Assembly (NCBI GenBank): GCA_018820395.1
Contig: JAHJOG010000069.1
Coordinates: 1-58,542, forward strand
From: Gammaproteobacteria bacterium
Lineage (GTDB): Bacteria > Pseudomonadota > Gammaproteobacteria > Burkholderiales > Burkholderiaceae_C
Direction of reading: 5' to 3'
DNA length: 58,542 nucleotides
Positions 33,762 to 41,037 of this stretch are shown here, piece after piece (position 1 is the stretch's first letter; each line of letters begins with the position of its first letter). The notes under the pieces were generated by a model, which did not search any database, had not been told where the DNA came from, and saw only the letters and a program-made list of their open reading frames with translations. The translations under genes and the position numbers were made by a program.

Positions 33762-35438
33762 TCAGCGTGTGCGAACCGGCCGCAGCAGCGGGATCCTGTT
33801 TTCTTGCGCCAGGAAGAGCCTGGAATAGGCGTCGCTCACCAGCGTGGGCGAAATGCGCGCGTCGATCACGAACGGCTTGTCGCTCGCGGCCGCACGGTCG
33901 ATCGCGCCGGCGATGTCGTCCTCGCGCGCGAGCACCATGCCGTCGCCGCCGAAGCCGCGGGCGATCGCCACGAAGTCGGGCGACGTCCACTGCGCGTCGC
34001 GGTGGTCGCGTCCCTTCCAGTGCATCTTCAGCACCTCGGCGCCGTAGGCCGAATCGTTCATCACCAGCACCGCGAGCCGCACTTTCTGCTCGGCCGCGGC
34101 ATGCAGTTCCTGGATGGCCTGCAGGAGGCTGCCGTCGCCTTCGACGAGCACGGTGAGCCGCCCCGGATCCGCGAGCGCGGCGCCGATCGCCTGGCCCAGC
34201 CCCAACCCGATGCTGCCGAAGGCGCCGGTGTGCTGAAAGCGCCCGCCGGGCGGCAGCGCAAGATGCGCAATGGGCCATGACCAGAAATGGCCGGCGCCTG
34301 AAACGACCTGCGTGTCGTTCGGCAAGGCGCGCGAGAGCGCTTGCATGAGCACGCGCGGATCGAGCCCGTCGGTCGCTCGCGGCGGCAGCGGCACCGGCGT
34401 GGCGAGCAGGTCGCGCGTGGCGGCCGTGCGGTAGCCGGTGGCCGGTGCGCCCTGCGCGCGCAGGGCGGCGAGCAGCGCTTCGGCGGTGCGCTTCGCATCG
34501 CCCTGAACATGCAGCCCGGGCGTCACGCCGATGGTCGCGGTGTAAGGCTTGGTGTCGATGCGGGCGACGTCGGCTTGCGCGAACAGCAACCCGCCTTCGC
34601 TCGTGAAGGCATTGAGCGATGCGCCGATGCCGAGCACGAAATCGGCCTGCGCCATCAAGGCCTCTGTCGGCGCGCTGCTGAACGAGCCCGAGATGCCGAG
34701 GTCGAAGGGGTGGCCGTCGAAGAAGCCCTTGGCCACGAGCGACGTGGCGAACAAGGCGCCCACGTGGTCGCCCAGCGCCTCGATGGCGGCACGCGCGCCG
34801 GCGTGCTGCGCGCCACGGCCCGCGACGATGATCGGGCGCTCGGCAGCGGCGAGCTGCCGTGCGAGTTCGGCGACCGCATCGGCCGACGCGGGCAGGTCGC
34901 GCCGCGGCACGAAGTCCGTCGAAGGCCGGTAGTCCCAGGGCCACTGCAGTTCGGCGTCCCAGTGCGCATGCGGGAGGTTGAGGATGACCGGGCACTGGCG
35001 CGTCCGCGCCGTGTAGAAGCCTTCGGCGACGTCCTCGGCCAGCGTGTCGAGCCTGGAGAGCGAGCGGTACTCGCACTCGCAGGCTGCAGCGAAGCGGCGC
35101 GTGTCCAGACCCTGCACGCTGGTCTTGCCGTCGTCCGGGTATTCGCCCGTGAGCACCACCAGCGGCGTGCCGGCGCGTGCAGCGCTGATCAGCGCGTTGG
35201 CACCGTTCGCCAAGCCCGGCCCGCAGGTGACGGTGACGATGCCGAGCTTGCCGCTCGCTTGCGCATAGCCGTCGGCCATCAGGATCGCAGCGCCGTCGTG
35301 ACGCGACCAGGCGATGCGCACGCGGGCGTCCGCCAAGAGAGAACCCCACAGCGCCATGTTGGCGTCGCCCATGAGACCGAAGACGACGCCGTCCGCCTCG
35401 AGGGCGAGCGCGTCGGCGAGTGCTTGACTGACTTTCAT
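33762..35438 (-). CDS. Thiamine-diphosphate enzyme, benzoylformate-decarboxylase/acetolactate-synthase-like (TPP-2)
   Basis: The 558-residue protein has KVSQALADALALEADGVVFGLMGDAN at the N-terminus (read as ADGVVFGLMGDAN), the middle domain, and the C-terminal EGDGSLLQAIQELHAAAEQ...MNDSAYGAE, the GDG-N cofactor site. At the place of the activating Glu the sequence reads WSRHDGAAILMADGY, with Asp where most relatives have Glu. TPP-1 in this window keeps Glu. The ATG at 35438 has no Shine-Dalgarno and is seven bases after TGCAAT of element D, predicting a leaderless mRNA. It leads the operon with the CoxG-like and hydrolase genes. A 2-oxo acid decarboxylase or lyase is likely. Confidence 0.88.
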   Translation of the reverse strand: MKVSQALADALALEADGVVFGLMGDANMALWGSLLADARVRIAWSRHDGAAILMADGYAQASGKLGIVTVTCGPGLANGANALISAARAGTPLVVLTGEYPDDGKTSVQGLDTRRFAAACECEYRSLSRLDTLAEDVAEGFYTARTRQCPVILNLPHAHWDAELQWPWDYRPSTDFVPRRDLPASADAVAELARQLAAAERPIIVAGRGAQHAGARAAIEALGDHVGALFATSLVAKGFFDGHPFDLGISGSFSSAPTEALMAQADFVLGIGASLNAFTSEGGLLFAQADVARIDTKPYTATIGVTPGLHVQGDAKRTAEALLAALRAQGAPATGYRTAATRDLLATPVPLPPRATDGLDPRVLMQALSRALPNDTQVVSGAGHFWSWPIAHLALPPGGRFQHTGAFGSIGLGLGQAIGAALADPGRLTVLVEGDGSLLQAIQELHAAAEQKVRLAVLVMNDSAYGAEVLKMHWKGRDHRDAQWTSPDFVAIARGFGGDGMVLAREDDIAGAIDRAAASDKPFVIDARISPTLVSDAYSRLFLAQENRIPLLRPVRTR

Positions 35439-35445
35439 GGCAGGC

Positions 35446-35501
35446 ATTGCAGCATCAATGCGCAGGGCGCGACATCCCGCCGAATCGATGGCGCCATACG
35501 C
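35446..35501 (-). promoter_or_regulatory. Shared catabolic promoter element, one-sided copy D
   Basis: Leftward promoter: TGTCGC (rc 35469-35474), 17 bases, TGCAAT (rc 35446-35451), with ATG 35438 seven bases on. GCGACATC (35469-35476), seven bases, then ATCGATGGCGCCATACGC (35484-35501), a copy of the palindrome with one arm eroded. On the right, TGGCTG is present but no -10 follows at 17 bases. The gene on that side ends towards the element, so no promoter is needed there. Confidence 0.62.
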
Positions 35502-35544
35502 GGCGGCACATGGCTGCGCGCGGCCGTGCTGCGCACGACGGTCA

Positions 35545-36702
35545 TCACGACGGACGCTGCCAGAGGATCTCCGAAGCGATGTCCTGGATGCGCGCGCACC
35601 CGGCCTGCGCCATGACGCGGTCGATCTCTTCGCCCAGGATCTGGATCGAGCGCCGCGCACCGGGCTCGCCGAAGGACGCGACGCCCCAGAGCACGGACCG
35701 GCCGACGAGCACGGCCGCAGCACCGAGCGCCAACGCCTTCACGATGTCGCTGCCGCGCTGGAAGGCGCTGTCGACCAGCACCGGCAGCCGGGAGTCGACC
35801 GCGGCGACGATGTCGGGCAGCGCGTCGATCGTCGCGATCGCGGCATCGAGGCTGCGGCCGCCATGGTTCGACACCACGATGCCGTCGACGCCGGCCGAAG
35901 CGGCCAGCCTCGCATCTTCCGGATGAAGAATGCCCTTCAGGAGCAGCTTGCCGGGAAACCGGTCGCGCAACTCCTGCACCGTGTCCCAATCGATCGACGG
36001 ATCGGCCTGATGAACGCCTCGGGCCGGCGGGTGCGCCATGCTCGGGAAGCCGGTGCCGAGCTGATGGCGCGCCGCGACGCCCATCAGCCAGCGCGGATGC
36101 AGGGCCACGTCCCAGACCAGCCGCGGGTTGAGAGTGATCGGCATGTGGAAGCCGTTCCGCACGTTGTATTCGCGCTTGGGCGCGACGGGTCCGTCGACCG
36201 TGAGGACGAGCGCTTCGTAGCCGGCGTGGCCGGCCCGGTCGACCAGCGAGCGCATGTGGTCGCGGTCGGTCGAGACGTAGAGCTGGAACCAGAGCCGGCC
36301 GCCCGGCGCCGCCTGGGCCACGCGCTCGAGCGACGTCACCGAGAAGGTCGAGAGGGTGTAGGGAATGCCGGCCGCCACGGCCGCACGCGCCGACAACACG
36401 TCGCCGTCATGCCAGAGCGTGCCGGCGACGGCCGTCGGTGCCACGGCGATCGGCAATTCCATCGGGCGGCCGAAGAGCATCGCTTCGGTGCTGCGTGCGG
36501 CCACGCCGCGCAGCACGCGCGGACGGATCTTGAGCCGATCGAGCGCGCTGCGGTTGGTGCCGAGCGCCAGTTCGTCCTCCGCGCCACGGTCGACGTATTC
36601 GAACAATGCCCTGGGCAGCCGGCGCCGGGCGGCCTCGCGCAGGTCGGCGATGTTGAGGGCGCGGGCCGGCCCGCTCGGCGAGCGCCAGTCACGTTGCAGC
36701 AT
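35545..36702 (-). CDS. FMN-dependent alpha-hydroxyacid dehydrogenase (mandelate/L-lactate dehydrogenase family)
   Basis: The 385-residue protein follows the glycolate oxidase/LldD/mandelate dehydrogenase fold. LPRALFEYVDRGAEDE, PIAVAPTAVAGTLWHDGDV, LYVSTDR, VLTVDGPVAPKRE, LLLKGILHPEDA (Lys) and GIVVSNHGGRSLDAA (catalytic His and Arg) are present. The usual DGGIRRG block reads DSAFQRGSDI, retaining the Arg. The family oxidises L-2-hydroxy acids. The ATG at 36702 is six bases after the -10 TGCAAT of element C and lacks a Shine-Dalgarno, so a leaderless mRNA is predicted. It complements the FAD-linked D-specific enzyme at 28434. Confidence 0.92.
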   Translation of the reverse strand: MLQRDWRSPSGPARALNIADLREAARRRLPRALFEYVDRGAEDELALGTNRSALDRLKIRPRVLRGVAARSTEAMLFGRPMELPIAVAPTAVAGTLWHDGDVLSARAAVAAGIPYTLSTFSVTSLERVAQAAPGGRLWFQLYVSTDRDHMRSLVDRAGHAGYEALVLTVDGPVAPKREYNVRNGFHMPITLNPRLVWDVALHPRWLMGVAARHQLGTGFPSMAHPPARGVHQADPSIDWDTVQELRDRFPGKLLLKGILHPEDARLAASAGVDGIVVSNHGGRSLDAAIATIDALPDIVAAVDSRLPVLVDSAFQRGSDIVKALALGAAAVLVGRSVLWGVASFGEPGARRSIQILGEEIDRVMAQAGCARIQDIASEILWQRPS

Positions 36703-36708
36703 GCGGGC

Positions 36709-36803
36709 ATTGCAGCATCGATGGCGAGGCTCGCGACATCCCGGCCCGCTGATGGCGCCATCGACGTCGGGACATGGATGCGGGGCGCCGCCGTGCCTAT
36801 GCT
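36709..36803. promoter_or_regulatory. Shared catabolic promoter element, bidirectional copy C
   Basis: GCGACATC (36733-36740), seven bases, GCTGATGGCGCCATCGAC (36748-36765). Rightward promoter for the Bug gene: TGGATG (36775-36780), 17 bases, TATGCT (36798-36803), then six bases to ATG 36810. Leftward promoter for the FMN dehydrogenase: TGTCGC (rc 36733-36738), 18 bases, TGCAAT (rc 36709-36714), then six bases to ATG 36702. Both mRNAs are predicted to be leaderless. Confidence 0.68.
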
Positions 36804-36809
36804 TCGGTG

Positions 36810-37826
36810 ATGTCAACTCTTCGAAGTCATTGCATGCATGGTGGCACCGTGAAGCGCAGCCTGGACGGCTGCACCAGATTCGTCCGGCTTCTCACCCTGG
36901 GCGCGCTGCTCGCGCCGGCTTGGGCCGCGGCGGACTACCCGGACAAGCCGATCCGCCTCGTCGTGCCCTACGCGGCCGGCGGCGCGGCCGACATCCTGGC
37001 GCGCAGCTACGCAGAGAAGCTCAAGCTGCAGATGGGCCAGCCCGTCGTCGTGGACAACAAGCCGGGCGCCACCGGCACCATCGGCACCGACACCGCGGCC
37101 AAGGCGGCGGGCGACGGCTACACGCTGGTGCTCAACTCGACCGCGATCGTGATCAACCCGTGGCTCGTGAAGCAGCCGTTCGACGTCATGAAGGACCTGA
37201 CGCCGGTTGCGCGCACCGCCGAGACACCTTACGTCGTGATGGTCGGCCCGAAGGTGCCGGTCCGCAATTTCGACGAGTTCATCGCTTACGCGAAGAAGAA
37301 CCCGGGCAAGCTCGAATGCTCGACCTACGGCACCGGATCGCCGCCGCACATCGCGCTCGAGCTGATCAAGAAGAGCGCCGGCATCGACGTCCTGCACGTG
37401 CCCTACAAGACCTTCTCGCAGGCGCTGCCCGATCTGCTGTCCGGCCAGCTCGGCTGCGCCATCGATCTGCCGACCGTGCCCCTGCCCTTCGTCAAGGCCG
37501 GACAACTGCGCGCGATCGCCAACACCGGCCGTGAGCCGATGAGCATGTACCCCGAGGCCGAGCCCGTCGGCAAACGCTACCCCGGCGCCACCGTGGTCGG
37601 CTGGCAGGCGATCTTCGCGCCCGCGTCGACGCCCAAGCCCGTGCTCGACAAGCTGCGCGCCGGCTGGTCCCGTGCCCTCGCCGACCCCGAAGTCCAGCAG
37701 AAGATCCGCGACGCGGGCTACCAGCCTTCAGGCGGTGGGTCGATCGACACTTTCGCGAAGGAGATGGCGACGGACTACGAGAAGTTCGGCAAGATCATTC
37801 AGGAGACGGGGATTCGGCAGGAGTGA
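36810..37826 (+). CDS. Bug/TctC-family periplasmic substrate-binding protein (paralogue of 29891-30865)
   Basis: The mature part (DYPDKPIRLVVPYAAGGAADI, GDGYTLVLNSTA, GSPPHIALELI) is Bug-type and very close to the Bug protein at 29891-30865. The start is uncertain: ATG 36810 (338 residues) is taken because it lies six bases after the -10 of element C, as in the other leaderless genes. GTG 36849 would give a more usual signal peptide (VKRSLDGCTRFVRLLTLG...). Cleavage is near AWAAA. It is monocistronic, with a convergent depolymerase gene 25 bases after its stop. It likely binds the same class of acid as its paralogue. Confidence 0.9.
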   Translation: MSTLRSHCMHGGTVKRSLDGCTRFVRLLTLGALLAPAWAAADYPDKPIRLVVPYAAGGAADILARSYAEKLKLQMGQPVVVDNKPGATGTIGTDTAAKAAGDGYTLVLNSTAIVINPWLVKQPFDVMKDLTPVARTAETPYVVMVGPKVPVRNFDEFIAYAKKNPGKLECSTYGTGSPPHIALELIKKSAGIDVLHVPYKTFSQALPDLLSGQLGCAIDLPTVPLPFVKAGQLRAIANTGREPMSMYPEAEPVGKRYPGATVVGWQAIFAPASTPKPVLDKLRAGWSRALADPEVQQKIRDAGYQPSGGGSIDTFAKEMATDYEKFGKIIQETGIRQE

Positions 37827-37851
37827 ACGCCGCGTTGCAAGAGCCACCGCT

Positions 37852-39123
37852 TCACGCGCCGCCGGCCCCGCCGCGCCGCGGATGCGCCAGAAAGAAGCGC
37901 AGCATCTCGGCACTCGCATCGGCACCCGAAGGATCGGTGTAGCTGCCGTTGGCGCTGCCGCCCGACCAGGCGTGGCCCGCTTCGTGCAGTTGCCAGTACT
38001 CGGCGGCACTTCGACCGGCTTCGTCCGCATGGACCGTGCGGGTGTAGCGTCGCCCCTTGCCCGAGTCGCCCGACGCGGTGTGCGATGAAGGCATCCTGCC
38101 GGTGGCTTCCATGGCCGCGGTGCGGGCCGCCTCGACGATCGCGGTGCCGTTGCTCACGTGCACGGTGGCGTCCGCGTCGCCGTGGAAGACGATGGTGGGT
38201 GGGACCGGACCCCGTGCCGCACCGGAGGCTGCCGCGGTGCCGCCGCTGCGCATGACGGACAGCGCCGTCATGACGTCGCTGGCCGAGCCGGTGGGCAGGC
38301 CCGAGTGCACGCCGACAGCGGCGAACACGTCCGGATAGCAGCGACCGAGGACGTCGGCCATGGCGCCGCCCGCCGACAGCCCCGCGACGTAGACGCGCGC
38401 CGGATCGATGCGGTGCTCGGCGATGATCGATTGCGTCAGGGCCGCCAGCACCGCCGGCTCGCCGCGGCCTCGCTGCTGATGCTGCGGCTTGAACCAGTTC
38501 CAGCATTTCTGCGCGTTGGCATGCTGGGTCTGTTCGGGGTAGAGCACGACGATGCCCAGGTCGCGCGCCAGGGCGTTCATCCGGGTGCCCGCGGCGAAGT
38601 CTTCTGCGTGCTGCGTGCAGCCGTGCAGCATCACCACCAGCGGACGCGGCGCGACCTCGGCGCCCGCAGCGATCGGCGGCAGGTAGAGCTTGTAGGCCAG
38701 CGTGCGCCGCTGGTGCGTGAAGCTCCCGGCAGTCCAGCGCTCCGGCTGGGCGCCCTGCGAGGAAGAGGCAGACGCGGTGGGCGCCGCGGTGGTCGGCGTT
38801 TCGACCGAAGGCGCTTCGAGCGGGTCTGCCGTCGGCGCTTCGGAGCCGCGCTCGGTCGAAGACGCCTGCGGCGGTTCGACGGGCGTTTCGATCACGCGCG
38901 TCAGGCCGTCGAGCACCAAGGGGTCGTGGCGCACCGAAACGTGCGGATGGGGCGTGCGAGACGCCGGCACCTCCGCCGGCCACGGCGGTGCGTTGCCGGG
39001 GTCGAAGGTCTTGCCGCCACCGCCGCGCAAGGCCTGTTGAATCGCTCGCGTCGCCTCTTGCAGTTGTCCTTTGCGCGTCAACTCGGTCGCGCGGCTCATC
39101 CATCTCCGAAGCAGATCGTCCAT
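37852..39123 (-). CDS. PHB depolymerase-family esterase (short-chain PHA depolymerase type 1 catalytic domain)
   Basis: The 423-residue protein has RPLVVMLHGCTQHAEDFAAG (oxyanion His and conserved Cys), VYVAGLSAGGAMADVLG (lipase box Ser), VFHGDADATVHVSN (Asp) and HEAGHAWSGG (His), the blocks of the esterase/PHB-depolymerase LpqC group. There is no evident signal peptide. The first 160 residues are a helical start and a Pro/Thr/Ala-rich linker. It may act on intracellular PHB or on other polyesters or feruloyl esters. A small ribbon-helix-helix protein is encoded 24 bases upstream on the same strand and may be co-transcribed. Confidence 0.9.
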   Translation of the reverse strand: MDDLLRRWMSRATELTRKGQLQEATRAIQQALRGGGGKTFDPGNAPPWPAEVPASRTPHPHVSVRHDPLVLDGLTRVIETPVEPPQASSTERGSEAPTADPLEAPSVETPTTAAPTASASSSQGAQPERWTAGSFTHQRRTLAYKLYLPPIAAGAEVAPRPLVVMLHGCTQHAEDFAAGTRMNALARDLGIVVLYPEQTQHANAQKCWNWFKPQHQQRGRGEPAVLAALTQSIIAEHRIDPARVYVAGLSAGGAMADVLGRCYPDVFAAVGVHSGLPTGSASDVMTALSVMRSGGTAAASGAARGPVPPTIVFHGDADATVHVSNGTAIVEAARTAAMEATGRMPSSHTASGDSGKGRRYTRTVHADEAGRSAAEYWQLHEAGHAWSGGSANGSYTDPSGADASAEMLRFFLAHPRRGGAGGA

Positions 39124-39147
39124 GGGTTCTTTCGTGGGTTTGTAGGG

Positions 39148-39573
39148 TCAGTGAATGCGGTCGGCCAAGGCGGCCTTGACGGCGCTGCTGGCCTGCAGCG
39201 CGCCGAGCACGGTGATGGATTCGATGGTGGCCAGCGCCAGTTCGGGTGTCACGTCCTGGCCGAAGCTCGCGAGCCCCAGCACGCGAATCTGCAGGCGCTG
39301 CCCGGCCGCGCGAGCGGCCTCGAGGTCGGCCGCAGAGAAATGTTGGAGGCCCAGCACCAGCAGCTTGCGCGCCACCATCTGCTTGAGCGCGTCGCCATGA
39401 ATGGCCAGCTGGTTGCGAATCGCAGTGCGGATGAAGTCGGTGCGATTGGCATAGAAGCTTTCGGCCACGAGCAGATCGATCTGCCCGAGGTCGACGAAGC
39501 CGAGGTTGATGGTGATCTTCTCGGACTCTGTCGACTTGGCGGCGGTGGGCCGGAGGGCGGGTGGTGAAGGCAT
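39148..39573 (-). CDS. Ribbon-helix-helix (CopG-like) small protein
   Basis: The 141-residue protein has a central strand-helix-helix segment, EKITINLGFVDLGQIDLLVAE then SFYANRTDFIRTAIRNQL, matching the MetJ/Arc/CopG DNA-binding fold. A helical C-terminal half (HGDALKQMVARKLLVLGLQHF...) follows. AGGA lies nine bases before ATG 39573. It precedes the depolymerase gene on the same strand, which suggests a regulator of that gene or of PHB metabolism, as proposed for similar pairs. The C-terminal half has no recognised function. Confidence 0.72.
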   Translation of the reverse strand: MPSPPALRPTAAKSTESEKITINLGFVDLGQIDLLVAESFYANRTDFIRTAIRNQLAIHGDALKQMVARKLLVLGLQHFSAADLEAARAAGQRLQIRVLGLASFGQDVTPELALATIESITVLGALQASSAVKAALADRIH

Positions 39574-39627
39574 ACGCCATCCTAACACCATCCATGCAGA
39601 TGGTTCACGGATGTTTTTTCAAAGACT

Positions 39628-40014
39628 TCAGCCTGAGCGGTGGGCCAGCGAAACCGAGGCCATGCCCAGGACCGTCATGAGCAGCGAGCCGCCCACGTGA
39701 AGCGCGATCGCGCCCATCGACCATCCCATGCGCCCGTCGCGCAACAGAAACAGCAGCTCGGCCGAAAAGCTCGAGAACGTCGACAACCCGCCCGCGAAGC
39801 CGGTGATGATGAACAGCCGCCAAGCCGGCGAGATGTCGGGATCGGCACCGAAGAACGCGATCGCGGCGCCGACCACATAGGCTGCAATCAGATTGGCTGC
39901 CAGCGTGCCCAAGGGAAGTGCCGGCAGCATCGCGTTCATGGTGGCGCTCAAGGCAAAGCGCATCAATGCGCCGAGTGCCGCACCCACGCCGATGGCGGCG
40001 ACGGTGATCAGCAT
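39628..40014 (-). CDS. crcB: CrcB/Fluc fluoride channel
   Basis: The 128-residue protein has four predicted transmembrane helices and the family residues GALMRF, GTLAANLIAAYVVG (the conserved Asn) and GFAGGLSTFSSFSAE (the Phe-box and TFSS motif). Fluc channels are dual-topology dimers that export fluoride ions. The ATG at 40014 is the natural N-terminus of the first helix; the longer frame adds an unrelated leader. No fluoride riboswitch was recognised upstream. Confidence 0.92.
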   Translation of the reverse strand: MLITVAAIGVGAALGALMRFALSATMNAMLPALPLGTLAANLIAAYVVGAAIAFFGADPDISPAWRLFIITGFAGGLSTFSSFSAELLFLLRDGRMGWSMGAIALHVGGSLLMTVLGMASVSLAHRSG

Positions 40015-40354
40015 GACTCGCTCCGCAGCCAACGTGGCCGGTGCGCGAAGCGTGCGAGACAAGGGGGCGGCGGATGGCGTAGAGTGCCGAGTGCGTTTTG
40101 ATAAAGGCCAGCCATGGAAGTCATCCGGTCAGGATTGCAGGGCCTGATCCTTCGACAACGGCTTGGGCACATGGAAATGCCTACAGCCCTGCAATGAGAT
40201 CAGGGGTCTGTAGGCATCATCAGACGCGGGCGATGCCGCGACGGTTCAAGGAGGAATGCCATCTCCGGTGGGCATCATATCGGGCACCACCGATCCGGAC
40301 GGCTGCGCGGGGTCAAAGGTGGGGCGGTGCCCTTCCCCCTGCCCGCACTCACAG
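40015..40354. other. Intergenic region with a long stem-loop
   Basis: These 340 bases lie between the crcB start and the stop of the PA2169-family gene. No credible gene is present: a frame opening at 40256 after GGAGGA runs antisense to the next gene and resembles nothing known. The main structure is a hairpin at 40177-40217: ATGCCTACAG, CCCTG, a 9-base loop, CAGGG, a 2-base bulge, and CTGTAGGCAT. It makes 15 base pairs and has no U tract. It may be a terminator-like element, an RNA or a repeat relic. Confidence 0.5.
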
Positions 40355-40810
40355 TCACTCCTTCTGACGGGCGGCGTTTCGCAGATCGCGAATCTGATCG
40401 TGATTCTTCTGGGCGCCTGCGGCTTGGCGCTCCACCACGGCGCGCACGTCCGCCGGCAACTCTTCCTTCAGCGCCTTGCGATAGCGTGCGATGCCCGAAT
40501 CTTCACCGCGCTCGCACGATTCCAGGATGGACAGTTCGCTGTCGGCACCGACGGCGCCCTTCACCTTCACCCAGCCGCGATGCATGGCGCCTGCCGCCGT
40601 GCCACCCGACGCCGGCTCGCCGCCGTATTGCCGGATGAGCCCTTCGAGTTCGCTGGCCGCTTGCGCACAGCCCACTGCGCGGTCCGCGAAGAGCTGCTTC
40701 ACGTTCGACGTCTCGACCTGCTCCGCGCAGGTCTTGAACCCGTATTCGCCGTCGCGCGCGTTCTCCAGCAAGTCATTGAGAACATCCACCACTTGATCCT
40801 TGTCGGCCAT
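40355..40810 (-). CDS. PA2169-family four-helix-bundle protein (DUF2383)
   Basis: This is a 151-residue, all-helical, soluble protein. DQVVDVLNDLLENARDGEYGFKTCAE, the spaced Glu/His residues and SILESCERGEDSGIARYRKAL match the ferritin-like PA2169/DUF2383 family, whose function is not established but which is often stress-induced. AAAAGGAG precedes the ATG at 40810. It is flanked by intergenic DNA on both sides and appears monocistronic. Confidence 0.88.
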   Translation of the reverse strand: MADKDQVVDVLNDLLENARDGEYGFKTCAEQVETSNVKQLFADRAVGCAQAASELEGLIRQYGGEPASGGTAAGAMHRGWVKVKGAVGADSELSILESCERGEDSGIARYRKALKEELPADVRAVVERQAAGAQKNHDQIRDLRNAARQKE

Positions 40811-41037
40811 ATCCGCTCCTTTTCAGCATGTTGCAAAACCCCGTCCTTGGTTGGCGAGGCAGAACATTCAAAGTGGGGCATGGGGTGCGTGGTGGCGGTC
40901 GTCGCTCAACGCACACCGATGTAAGCCGGGGCCTTGGACTTTGGGTCTGGGCGCGCCGAACCAAAAGCGCTGCAGCCGACGCAGGAGCTGCTCCTCCCGA
41001 CCGGACTCGACGACAGCCCCAGGCGCTCGTCGCGAAA

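Noticed and set aside
17775-36809. The repeated intergenic element as a mobile repeat (REP, MITE) or CRISPR-like array
   Set aside because: The copies are singletons, located only upstream of genes, with conserved promoter spacing and diverged filler. This fits regulatory sites rather than mobile repeats. No spacer-repeat periodicity exists.
40015-40120. Possible fluoride riboswitch upstream of crcB
   Set aside because: The minus-strand leader lacks the conserved GGCGATGG start and pseudoknot partners of the crcB motif.
40256-40924. Plus-strand frame starting after GGAGGA (222 residues) in the crcB/PA2169 intergenic region
   Set aside because: Most of it is antisense to the PA2169-family gene and the product has no recognisable fold. 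The good ribosome-binding site alone is not enough.
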